A stretch of 59,155 nucleotides of DNA, taken from positions 1-59,155 of the IMG/VR virus record IMGVR_UViG_3300020468_000007; one strand, 5' to 3'. The stretch's first letter is position 1, and each line of letters opens with the position of its first letter. The translations under genes were made by a program, and so were the position numbers. The notes under the pieces are model-generated. The model did no database searches and was not told the DNA's origin. It was given only the letters and a program-made list of their open reading frames with translations. Origin of the DNA: a virus. Below are positions 30,280-36,921 of this stretch, piece by piece.

Positions 30280-30622
30280 AAACCGCACTGGTGAAGGAAT
30301 GCCGGACGTATACCTATGCATGAATGGTGTGCCAGTGTGGCTGGAATTAAAAATAGTTAAAAATGGCAGGGTTAGCCTGTCAAAATCACAGATTGCGTGG
30401 CATTCCTCACATTTTAGATGTAAAGGCGTAAGTTTTTTCTTGCTGCACGACCCCTTGACCAGCGACCTATTTTTATTTGGCGCGGACAAAGCGATCGAGT
30501 TGCTAGGTTCGAGGATCGATGACCTGCGGCCTGCGGCCTTGTATATCGGTGATATGCGCGGCCTGATTGAGAGCCTGCGGCCTGCGGCCTGCGCCCTATG
30601 GTCTGATGCCATGAGTCGATGA
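30203..30622 (+). CDS. VRR-NUC family nuclease
   Basis: 139 aa from ATG 30203 (GAGGGTTGAAG upstream); an in-frame TTG lies two codons earlier. EGMPDVYLCMNGVPVWLELK contains the PD...ExK catalytic motif, followed by SKSQIAWHSSHF and FFLLHDP as in VRR-NUC proteins, which cut branched DNA. The last 40 residues are unusual: LRPAA occurs twice because two copies of the CCTGCGGCCTGCGGCC repeat lie in the reading frame. Expressed together with terS. Confidence 0.85.
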   Translation: MPKTERSLWTLLKQNLPKKTHFERIENRTGEGMPDVYLCMNGVPVWLELKIVKNGRVSLSKSQIAWHSSHFRCKGVSFFLLHDPLTSDLFLFGADKAIELLGSRIDDLRPAALYIGDMRGLIESLRPAACALWSDAMSR

Positions 30623-30638
30623 CCTGCGGCCTGCGGCC
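30523..30638. repeat. CCTGCGG double-unit repeats, cluster 1 (three copies)
   Basis: The 16-base string CCTGCGGCCTGCGGCC occurs exactly at 30523-30538, 30574-30589 and 30623-30638, that is 51 and 49 bases apart. Copies 1 and 3 are also preceded by TCGATGA. Copies 1 and 2 form the coding 3-prime end of the nuclease gene; copy 3 begins at the stop codon. Two further exact copies lie at 31537 and 31580. Confidence 0.9.
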
Positions 30639-30649
30639 TAGGTCCTATG

Positions 30650-30695
30650 GATATATAAAAAAAGAAATCCCCTGCCAGCAAAGCTGGCAGGGGAT
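30650..30695 (-). terminator. Intrinsic terminator for minus-strand genes 31465-30707
   Basis: Perfect 13-bp stem ATCCCCTGCCAGC (30667-30679) / GCTGGCAGGGGAT (30683-30695) with an AAA loop. Reading on the minus strand it is followed by TTTCTTTTTTTATAT, a strong U-tract. It ends transcripts of the two minus-strand genes upstream before they run into the convergent nuclease gene. Confidence 0.88.
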
Positions 30696-30706
30696 CAGGG
30701 GAAACC

Positions 30707-30868
30707 CTATTTTGTTGTAATGACAAGGTGACCATCGTCTAGCCTATCATCATCAAACACGATCTTAAAATCGCCTTGATAAAACTCGCCATCTATTTCG
30801 ACGGTAATATTATTTTCGCCTTGTCTATGCTCCGATATAGCAATTAATAGTTCTTCGTAGGTTGTCAT
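30707..30868 (-). CDS. Acidic small protein (53 aa)
   Basis: ATG at 30868 behind TAGGGGGTAGCC; TAG at 30707-30709, just before the terminator. The product MTTYEELLIAISEHRQGENN, then ITVEIDGEFYQGDFKIVFDD has a helix followed by beta strands and many acidic residues. Unknown function. Confidence 0.65.
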   Translation of the reverse strand: MTTYEELLIAISEHRQGENNITVEIDGEFYQGDFKIVFDDDRLDDGHLVITTK

Positions 30869-30877
30869 GGCTACCCC

Positions 30878-31465
30878 CTAGTGTTTGTGATAGGAAACTG
30901 TTTTAACATTCTTGTCCCAACATGCGCGGCACTCGCCACACTTGCCCTCTTGTTTTGGGGCTGGGCACTCATGCCCGATAGGCGCGGCGTTCTTAATTAC
31001 CGCACTTGAATTTTGCCACTTAGCAGGCGGGGCTTGATCGACCATTGTTTGAGATAACCGCAGCACTGCATTATCTGGCAACGGTTCGATCTTCAAAGCT
31101 TCCGCCCAAATCTTATGTTCTTTTGTTGGTATCCAGTGTTTTTTGTTTGGTGTAGCCTTAACAACGTCAATAATATTCAACGCCATGCGAACGTCGTGAA
31201 CGTCACCACTATCAAACCACCTAAAATATTCTGATCTTGTCTTGTCTAATAGCTTGACCATTTGCGGCACAAAATCGATCGAGAAAAAGAACTCTTCCCG
31301 TTCTTCCATTTTGTTGACCACGTTCGGCATTCTGTACATGCCTTTCCGCGCATAGCAATCATAGCATACTGAGCCTTTAATCTTGGCTAGCTTTGATCCG
31401 GTCCTACACTTGAACGCTGACCGGGATATTGATTTGCCCGGCATTTTTGAAACATTCGATAACAT
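30878..31465 (-). CDS. GP88 (gene product 88) family protein
   Basis: 195 aa. Begins MLSNVSKMPGKSISRSAFKC, with GSVCYDCYARKGMYRMPNV, then FRWFDSGDVHD and a Cys-rich C-terminus (ECPAPKQEGKCGECRACW). These are hallmarks of the phage GP88 family, first named in mycobacteriophages; the Cys pattern suggests metal or Fe-S binding. Ribosome site AAGGGGAATTGCT. Biochemical role is not established. Confidence 0.8.
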   Translation of the reverse strand: MLSNVSKMPGKSISRSAFKCRTGSKLAKIKGSVCYDCYARKGMYRMPNVVNKMEEREEFFFSIDFVPQMVKLLDKTRSEYFRWFDSGDVHDVRMALNIIDVVKATPNKKHWIPTKEHKIWAEALKIEPLPDNAVLRLSQTMVDQAPPAKWQNSSAVIKNAAPIGHECPAPKQEGKCGECRACWDKNVKTVSYHKH

Positions 31466-31536
31466 AGCAATTCCCCTTACTATTGGTTTATGATTTTATT
31501 CTATACTATTCTACAAGGTATGCAAACAATAATTTC

Positions 31537-31595
31537 CCTGCGGCCTGCGGCCTTGTTCCTCTTTTTATATATACAACGGCCTGCGGCCTGCGGCC
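31537..31595. repeat. CCTGCGG double-unit repeats, cluster 2 (two copies)
   Basis: Exact copies of CCTGCGGCCTGCGGCC at 31537-31552 and 31580-31595, 43 bases apart, each followed by TTGTTCC and a TATATATA-rich stretch. They lie in the 196-base non-coding gap between the GP88 gene start (31465) and the next minus-strand gene end (31662), immediately downstream of that gene's terminator. Confidence 0.9.
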
Positions 31596-31610
31596 TTGTT
31601 CCCCTGTATA

Positions 31611-31654
31611 TATAAAAAAAGAAAAGAGGATCGAGCACCGTGGCGCTCGATCCT
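31611..31654 (-). terminator. Intrinsic terminator for minus-strand genes 33107-31662
   Basis: AGGATCGAGC (31627-31636) pairs with GCTCGATCCT (31645-31654), 10 bp with an 8-base loop; on the minus strand it runs into CTTTTCTTTTTTTATA. It closes the short operon that starts at 33107. As at 30.65 kb, CCTGCGG repeats follow directly beyond the U-tract. Confidence 0.85.
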
Positions 31655-31661
31655 GTGTTGT

Positions 31662-31853
31662 TTAAAGATCCCACTTAATCCCATTCCAATTGTCCAAGTC
31701 ACCACCGATAACGATGGGTTCGCCTTCATCCTCGTAACAGGCAGAAAGCCCGGCCTCGCCTTCCGTTATGATCCAGCTAAACACACGACACTGACTTTCC
31801 GGAACCGAGATTAACCAGCCTTTCTTTTGTCTTTTGACAGTCACTTGATCCAT
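31662..31853 (-). CDS. Small protein ending in a DNWNGIKW motif (63 aa)
   Basis: ATG at 31853 follows CAGGGGAATAATT; an earlier in-frame start at 31877 overlaps the neighbour. Product MDQVTVKRQKKGWLISVPES, then a compact beta domain and the C-terminal GGDLDNWNGIKWDL. That motif also starts the 149-aa protein at 27368-27817. Unknown function. Confidence 0.65.
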   Translation of the reverse strand: MDQVTVKRQKKGWLISVPESQCRVFSWIITEGEAGLSACYEDEGEPIVIGGDLDNWNGIKWDL

Positions 31854-31855
31854 AA

Positions 31856-32131
31856 TTATTCCCCTGTCCTGACCCAAAAACCGGATGGTCTTAATTCTGA
31901 TATCTTGGTCAGCTTGTCACCATGTAGCCGATATTCTTTTATCGGTCTGACCCCGTGACGGCCTCGCTGCTTTTTACCGATCGTGATAACCTGACCCTCG
32001 CTAGAAGAGTCAGGCCAGATTTGATTATGCTTGGCGAGTGTCTTGCCAATCTCAGTCAGAGAGTTTCCGACCGACCAAACTACTAGGCTGGGACAGCCTA
32101 GTATTGGTGTGTGATAATAAATGTTAGCCAT
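31856..32131 (-). CDS. Small protein of unknown function (91 aa)
   Basis: Start chosen at 32131 (AAGGATCGAAGAAC upstream, 8-base overlap with the preceding gene); earlier ATGs at 32149 and 32173 overlap further. MANIYYHTPILGCPSLVVWS, then NSLTEIGKTLAKHN and KKQRGRHGVRPIKEYRLHGD. Basic middle part; resembles small DNA-binding or nuclease-inhibitor-sized proteins but no family is recognised. Confidence 0.6.
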   Translation of the reverse strand: MANIYYHTPILGCPSLVVWSVGNSLTEIGKTLAKHNQIWPDSSSEGQVITIGKKQRGRHGVRPIKEYRLHGDKLTKISELRPSGFWVRTGE

Positions 32132-32327
32132 GTTCTTCGATCCTTTCATCCGCCCAATAATTTGAGTCTTCAAAAATGTCCGCTCGGTAGCGTCGGCGAT
32201 TTTCAGCCATTACACGATCCGCACAGTCACAGCACATCAGACCGCCGAGCTCGATCCCTCGAGCATCGCGCTCGAGCCATGTATATTGTTTTCGCCCGTC
32301 GGCATCACGATGATCACAGTATTCCAT
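32124..32327 (-). CDS. Small Cys/His-containing protein (67 aa)
   Basis: Preceded by TAAGGGGGTAATT. MEYCDHRDADGRKQYTWLE and GLMCCDCADRVMAENRRRY contain Cys4, His6 and a CCxC cluster that could bind zinc. Basic helix afterwards. Unknown function, possibly nucleic-acid binding. Confidence 0.65.
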   Translation of the reverse strand: MEYCDHRDADGRKQYTWLERDARGIELGGLMCCDCADRVMAENRRRYRADIFEDSNYWADERIEEHG

Positions 32328-32329
32328 AA

Positions 32330-32518
32330 TTACCCCCTTAAAAATTCATCTAGAAGAATGATAGAGCCAGTCATAACAGCACCAGCCCCAACGAATGCCA
32401 TCCAGCCATTGTCTACTTGCCACCAGCTAGTAATGAACAATGCGGTCAATACTATCAGCGAGGCATAGAACAGGCCGACAAGCCCGACAAACTTTATTCC
32501 TGTAACGATACTATTCAT
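32330..32518 (-). CDS. Two-TM small membrane protein (62 aa)
   Basis: Two hydrophobic helices, about residues 7-30 (GIKFVGLVGLFYASLIVLTA) and 37-57 (NGWMAFVGAGAVMTGSIILL), separated by a short turn with SWWQVD. Ribosome site AAGGGGATTAAA. Its size and topology fit a class II-type holin or a superinfection/envelope protein, but it is in an early-type minus-strand operon rather than with lysis genes. Confidence 0.65.
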   Translation of the reverse strand: MNSIVTGIKFVGLVGLFYASLIVLTALFITSWWQVDNGWMAFVGAGAVMTGSIILLDEFLRG

Positions 32519-32592
32519 TTTAATCCCCTTCTATTTGATTTACCGTTTCGGCCTCTTGGCCTCATCAGCGACAGCACACACTGCCGGACGGT

Positions 32593-32617
32593 AGGGGGCG
32601 GATGCCCCCTTGTTTTT
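32593..32617 (+). terminator. GC-rich hairpin with T-run, plus-strand orientation
   Basis: AGGGGGC (32593-32599), loop GGAT, GCCCCCT (32604-32610) followed by TGTTTTT on the plus strand. It lies in the 96-base gap between two minus-strand genes, overlapping the stop codon of the 67-aa gene by a base or two. It would stop antisense transcription entering from the plus side; on the minus strand it is a plain hairpin. Confidence 0.45.
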
Positions 32618-32819
32618 AATCCTCCTCTTCGTTCCAGACCGTCACCATTTTATATTGAAGATTTTCCAAGTCAGTTTGGATATCTTCGATATTGCCGGAT
32701 AAATCCTCACACCAGTGTCCACTATCTTGTAAGACATTCTCGATTATTTCCAATGCATGGTCTACCTTGTCATTGGCTAGTGCGACTTCGTGAAGGATGC
32801 TTTGTAATGTTCTTGTCAT
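32616..32819 (-). CDS. Acidic helical small protein (67 aa)
   Basis: Preceded by AAGGGGACAAAACA. Product is nearly all helix with strong negative charge (MTRTLQSILHEVALANDKVD, HALEIIENVLQDSG, GNIEDIQTDLENLQYKM), suitable for a coiled coil. No family recognised; a host-protein inhibitor is conceivable. Confidence 0.6.
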   Translation of the reverse strand: MTRTLQSILHEVALANDKVDHALEIIENVLQDSGHWCEDLSGNIEDIQTDLENLQYKMVTVWNEEED

Positions 32820-32831
32820 TGTTTTGTCCCC

Positions 32832-33107
32832 TTATGCGACGTTAGAAATAACAGTCTTTCCAGACTTGATTGTGTACACCGTACCAGCTTCGAGCTTCAT
32901 ACGACGGACGTTGGACTTACCAGCCTCGAGCATTTCAGCAGCAATAGAGTAATCGATGAACGTGATCACGTTCGGCTGGTCATCGGTTAGCCGATCGTCG
33001 GCAATAACCTGACCGTATGCATGACGCAAGCTGCCATCGGCTTTTGTGAATGTAGCAGTGAACAAGCGACCGCCAAGCTGCTCGATGATTTGGTTTCTTA
33101 AAGTCAT
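32832..33107 (-). CDS. Small SH3/WYL_2-like protein (91 aa)
   Basis: First gene of its operon, preceded by AAGGGGATTAGAT. GRLFTATFTKADGSLRHAYG is the signature block of a common phage family with a beta-barrel (WYL_2 / DUF2693-like), followed by PNVITFIDYSIAAEM and a C-terminal strand. Family function unknown. Confidence 0.65.
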   Translation of the reverse strand: MTLRNQIIEQLGGRLFTATFTKADGSLRHAYGQVIADDRLTDDQPNVITFIDYSIAAEMLEAGKSNVRRMKLEAGTVYTIKSGKTVISNVA

Positions 33108-33345
33108 ATCTAATCCCCTTATATTTGATTTGATATGATTATCTTAACTATATTTTTCATATAATCAAATAAAAAATGCATAAAAACCGAGTAAATCGTC
33201 GGTTTTTTGGGGTTACTGGCATCGATCGGCAGTCAGTTTTCGAGCAGCGCGACCCCCTACCCCCTATTTTTTTGGGATAGTCTATTGACATACGGTCGCA
33301 TTTTGCTGGGTTGATAAATTCATTGCTGAGTATTATCATTCGGGC
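33108..33345. promoter_or_regulatory. Divergent intergenic region between early genes and terL
   Basis: 238 bases with no gene. The left third is very AT-rich (TTTGATTTGATATGATT, TATATTTTTCATATAATC), fitting a minus-strand promoter for 33107-31662. The middle has GACCCCCTACCCCCTATT. A TTGACA occurs at 33285-33290 facing terL, but its best -10 (TTGATA, 33311) is 20 bases away. Late and early promoters are expected here; none is certain. Confidence 0.4.
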
Positions 33346-34836
33346 ATGGATGACACAGCGAACCTAGAACTGCTGCCAGAGGATGTCCTTAAAGAGATCC
33401 TGTTACTGGAGGAGCAGCAGAAGCGTCTTGAAACCAGAGACATAGCTCAAGATAAATTCATGGCTTACGCCAAACATGTGTATGACGGGTTTATAGAGGG
33501 GACCCATCATAGAATCATAGCCGAGAAGCTAGAGCGGATAGCCCGGGGTGACTTAAAAAGATTGATTGTCAATATGCCTCCCCGGCATTCCAAGTCAGAA
33601 TTTGCATCTTATCTAATGCCTAGCTGGTTCTTGGGCCGCAATCCAAAATTAAAAATCATTCAAGCTACCATGAACACCGAACTTGCTGTAAGATTTGGTC
33701 GAAAGGTCCGAGATTTGATTGCTGATCCTATTTATAAGGAGATCTTTCCAAACACGGACCTGAAACCGGACAGCCAAGCGGCAGGTCGTTGGGAGACCAG
33801 CGCTGGTGGGGAATATTTTGCAGCCGGGGTGGGCGCTGCAATGACTGGTCGTGGTGCTGATTTACTTATTATTGACGATCCGCACTCGGAGCAGGATGCA
33901 TTATCGCCTAGTGCGTATGACAATGCGTGGGAATGGTACACTTCTGGCCCTCGTCAGCGTCTTCAGCCGGGGGGAACCATCATTATTGTGCAGACTAGGT
34001 GGTCCAAGAAGGATATTACGGGCCGTTTACTGCAAGCACAGCAGAAAGATTTGATGGCTGACCAGTGGGATGTGGTGGAATTCCCTGCAATTATGCCTTC
34101 GGGGGAACCATTATGGCCTGAATTCTGGAAAAAAGACGAGCTTTTGAAGGTAAAGGCTTCACTTTCGGTGGGAAAGTGGAATGCTCAGTGGCAACAGAAC
34201 CCCACATCAGAAGAAACCGCTATGGTCAAGCGGGATTGGTGGAAAGTCTGGGAAGAAGATGACATTCCTGACTTAGATTATGTAATTCAGTCCTATGATA
34301 CGGCGTACAGTAAGAAAGAAACTGCCGATTACTCTGCTATTACAACGTGGGGTGTGTTTCAGCCCTACGGAAACGGGGATCAGCACCTGATATTGATGGA
34401 TGCGAAGAAGGGGCGGTGGAATTTCCCAGAGTTAAAGTCTATTGCACAGGAAGAATACGAATACTGGGAGCCGGAGTTGATGTTAATCGAGGCGAAAGCT
34501 TCTGGTACACCTTTGGCGGACGAAATGAGGTTACTGAACCTCCCTGTCGCTACCTTTAGCCCCGGTCGAAAACGTGGTGGGGGAGGTATGGACAAAACAA
34601 CTCGTATGCATATAGTCTCTCCTATATTCGAGTCGGGAAAAGTATGGTATCCTGAAGGCGAAAAGTTTGCAGAAGAAGTTATTGAAGAGATTGCTTCATT
34701 CCCCAATGGCGATCACGATGACTTTTGTGATAGCATGACGATGGCCTTGATGAGATTTCGTCAGGGTGGCTTTGTTAGTTTAGCAGGGGAAGAATTTGAA
34801 GATGATCCACCCCGCGTAGCAAGAGAGTATTACTGA
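33346..34836 (+). CDS. terL: Terminase large subunit (ATPase and nuclease)
   Basis: 496 aa. DNA-packaging motor. The ATPase P-loop is the phage variant NMPPRHSKSEF (about residues 75-84), Walker B is DLLIIDDPHSE, and coupling follows in IIIVQTRWSKKD. Nuclease domain: IQSYDTAYSKKETADYS with acidic Asp, LMLIEAKASGTPL, and the final NGDHDDFCDSMTMAL. Length is normal. Start ATG 33346 has only a weak ribosome site (CATTCGGGC). Begins the plus-strand late operon. Confidence 0.95.
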   Translation: MDDTANLELLPEDVLKEILLLEEQQKRLETRDIAQDKFMAYAKHVYDGFIEGTHHRIIAEKLERIARGDLKRLIVNMPPRHSKSEFASYLMPSWFLGRNPKLKIIQATMNTELAVRFGRKVRDLIADPIYKEIFPNTDLKPDSQAAGRWETSAGGEYFAAGVGAAMTGRGADLLIIDDPHSEQDALSPSAYDNAWEWYTSGPRQRLQPGGTIIIVQTRWSKKDITGRLLQAQQKDLMADQWDVVEFPAIMPSGEPLWPEFWKKDELLKVKASLSVGKWNAQWQQNPTSEETAMVKRDWWKVWEEDDIPDLDYVIQSYDTAYSKKETADYSAITTWGVFQPYGNGDQHLILMDAKKGRWNFPELKSIAQEEYEYWEPELMLIEAKASGTPLADEMRLLNLPVATFSPGRKRGGGGMDKTTRMHIVSPIFESGKVWYPEGEKFAEEVIEEIASFPNGDHDDFCDSMTMALMRFRQGGFVSLAGEEFEDDPPRVAREYY

Positions 34837-36740
34837 TGGCTGCAAAGCTTTACAAAGATCTCACACCCACCGAACAGAAAGCTCGTGACACAGAGTTAAA
34901 GGACATGGCTCGTGGTGCGAAGTTTGCCCCTTTTGATTTGCTTGGTGCTCCTGTCGATTTAATAACAATGGGCATGCGCGGTGTGGGGATACCTGTGCCG
35001 GAAAAACCTTTTCTTGGCTCCGAATATTTAATTGACAAGTATGCTGATCTAGGTGAGGCAATTGGTGTTGACTATGACCGCCCGACTGGATCCACTTCAG
35101 AGACCGCTGGTCGTCTAATCGCGGGTATAGCTGGTCTTGGAGGTGAGGCTGCTTTACTTGCATCCAACATATCTCGAGTGGCTCGTTCTTCAAAGGGAAC
35201 CAAAGCTCGTGGTTCGGGGGCCGAGAAAAAAGGTGTTGGGTCTGCACAAGCAAAAGAAATTGTTAAGACAAAGAAGGCTTACAAACTTTTTGAGCAGGAT
35301 CCCGAAACTGGGACCTTATATCCTTTGTTCGTGGACGCTAAGACTCCAGTTAAAATTGGTGAGTGGCAAACAGCAGAGATCCCGTTTAATTTCACTGCGC
35401 CTAACGGCAAGCAGTATGTGCCTTCTAAAAAGTGGGATGGCTCCGCTGGAACGGGGGATAGTGTTGCTATTCCTGATCAAGCTACACGAGACATGCTCAT
35501 AGAAAAAGGTTATTTACCAAAAGGGTCACAGGCGAAAACAATAAAGGCTGTTGCGTTACGCCCGGGCTGGCATTCAGGCGAGTTTCCTGTTGCGTCACAT
35601 ATTGGTCCTGAAGAAATGTTTATGGGCCAGAAGATGAAAGTTCGTGGACGTAATCAGGTTTGGGCTGAAGTCGAAGTTCCAGATGACGTAGACTTGCAGA
35701 GTGTTGCGGACGCACGAGCATCGATTGTTAAGTCTGGTCCTCGTAAGGGTGAGATTAACCGCGCCGAAGCTCAGATTACAGATGAGTTGCCTATGGGTGG
35801 TAGCTACAAGTACCAGCAAGGTCAGGCTCGAGATGGTAACTGGATTATATCTGGTCAGATGAAAGTAACTCGTGTGCTTGACGATGATGAGGTTATGGCT
35901 ATTAACGAAGCTGCGGGGATGCAGGATCTTCCTCGATTGTCTCAGTTAATGGCGAAGAGTCAATCTCGGTCCTCGGACCTTGCACCTGTGTCGAAGAAAG
36001 AAGTCCTCGAGGGTGAGATTGTAGGGGAGAAGAGCGCCGCGTATGCGAAGCTAGAAAAGGAGGCCGCTGAAACTGGGTCCTCGGGCATTCGTTCTTTAAA
36101 AGAGTTAAACATGGAGCTTCAGGGTGTAGACGATGCGTTTAATACTGGCAATGCATCTATAAACATTGACAAGTCCTTTGATTTTGTGAGTGGCGGCGAT
36201 CCGGTTCGATCTACGTCTGATGAGTTTGTTGACTCTGTCAAGGATTCTTATGAGTTCGCTCGGGAAGAGGGCTTTAGCCGTGGCGAGGCTTTGATATCTG
36301 CGGTTCGTGAAAGAGTTGATGATTACAATAATATTTACCCTGATGCGTTAGATTTGAATTCTGTTCTTGACGATGTATCTCGTAACGTGAACGACGACTT
36401 TGGTTTTGATCAGGCTCTTAGCAGGTTTCGTGAGGGTCAGACTAACCGCAAGGCTTTGGAAGCGGAGTTAACCACAAAGAAGAACAAAGCTCGTTTTGCG
36501 GAGTTGGAGGCTGAACAGCAGCAGTTTCGTCAGTCTCTGGGTATTACTGATGATACCCCGCCGGAAGAGGCTCAAAGAATTATTACGGAGTTTGCCAACA
36601 AGCAGCAGGCTGGTATTTCTGGGATAGGCATTCCAGATCCCACTCCACCAAAGCCTAACTTGCGCCTAGTTAAAAAAGCTGCGGGTGGCAAGGTTGACAT
36701 GCGTTCTGGTATAGGTGACTTATTTAAGGTATATTCGTAA
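34836..36740 (+). CDS. Virion protein containing a polyvalent-protein-type domain
   Basis: 634 aa. After a helical, Gly-rich N-terminus (DLITMGMRGVGIPVPEKPFL), residues about 150-385 hold AYKLFEQDPETGTLYPLFVD, then ALRPGWHSGEFPVASHIG, QVWAEVEVPDDVD, GNWIISGQMKVTRVL and QDLPRL. I recognise this order from a domain found in large phage and plasmid polyvalent proteins that are thought to be delivered with DNA. The end, AAGGKVDMRSGIGDLFKVYS, is common in marine phage proteins. Between terL and portal it is probably packaged; enzymatic activity is unknown. Confidence 0.7.
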   Translation: MAAKLYKDLTPTEQKARDTELKDMARGAKFAPFDLLGAPVDLITMGMRGVGIPVPEKPFLGSEYLIDKYADLGEAIGVDYDRPTGSTSETAGRLIAGIAGLGGEAALLASNISRVARSSKGTKARGSGAEKKGVGSAQAKEIVKTKKAYKLFEQDPETGTLYPLFVDAKTPVKIGEWQTAEIPFNFTAPNGKQYVPSKKWDGSAGTGDSVAIPDQATRDMLIEKGYLPKGSQAKTIKAVALRPGWHSGEFPVASHIGPEEMFMGQKMKVRGRNQVWAEVEVPDDVDLQSVADARASIVKSGPRKGEINRAEAQITDELPMGGSYKYQQGQARDGNWIISGQMKVTRVLDDDEVMAINEAAGMQDLPRLSQLMAKSQSRSSDLAPVSKKEVLEGEIVGEKSAAYAKLEKEAAETGSSGIRSLKELNMELQGVDDAFNTGNASINIDKSFDFVSGGDPVRSTSDEFVDSVKDSYEFAREEGFSRGEALISAVRERVDDYNNIYPDALDLNSVLDDVSRNVNDDFGFDQALSRFREGQTNRKALEAELTTKKNKARFAELEAEQQQFRQSLGITDDTPPEEAQRIITEFANKQQAGISGIGIPDPTPPKPNLRLVKKAAGGKVDMRSGIGDLFKVYS

Positions 36741-36741
36741 A

Positions 36742-36921
36742 ATGCGAACAGACAAACAGATCATGGCAGCGGCCCAACGTGACATCCGTTTATTGACCGA
36801 TAAGGAATATGATCGATACAGAGAGATACAGGACAGTCGTTCTGTAAATAAAGTTGGTGGTGGTATGGTCAAGGGTTTCAGTCCTATTGCCCGTCCACAG
36901 AGATTCAAAGGAGTGTTCTAA
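36742..36921 (+). CDS. Small basic protein ending RFKGVF (59 aa)
   Basis: ATG at 36742 lies one base after the preceding stop; an upstream in-frame TTG-type extension is unlikely. MRTDKQIMAAAQRDIRLLTD, helical, then GGGMVKGFSPIARPQRFKGV F. The C-terminal F-K-G-x-F recurs in the next protein (TFKGTF). Overlaps the next gene by one base. Function unknown; found in the packaging module. Confidence 0.65.
   Translation: MRTDKQIMAAAQRDIRLLTDKEYDRYREIQDSRSVNKVGGGMVKGFSPIARPQRFKGVF

Noticed and set aside
29430-30517. GGTTCGAGGATC shared in opposite orientation at 29430-29441 and 30506-30517, resembling a tRNA T-loop
   Set aside because: Only 12 bases, expected by chance in a window this size, and no cloverleaf can be drawn around either copy.
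29503-30735. Long minus-strand reading frame of 410 codons opposite terS and the VRR-NUC gene
   Set aside because: It covers terS, the iterons and the terminator; its low-complexity AAGRR/QAAG text is the reverse reading of the CCTGCGG repeats, and the plus-strand proteins are recognisable families.
30523-31595. CRISPR-like array
   Set aside because: Repeats are only 16 bases, five copies in two clusters, and intervening sequences are coding or terminator sequence; no cas genes.
33285-33316. TTGACA to TTGATA as the terL promoter
   Set aside because: Spacing of 20 bases is outside the usual range, so it is mentioned only as part of the intergenic region.
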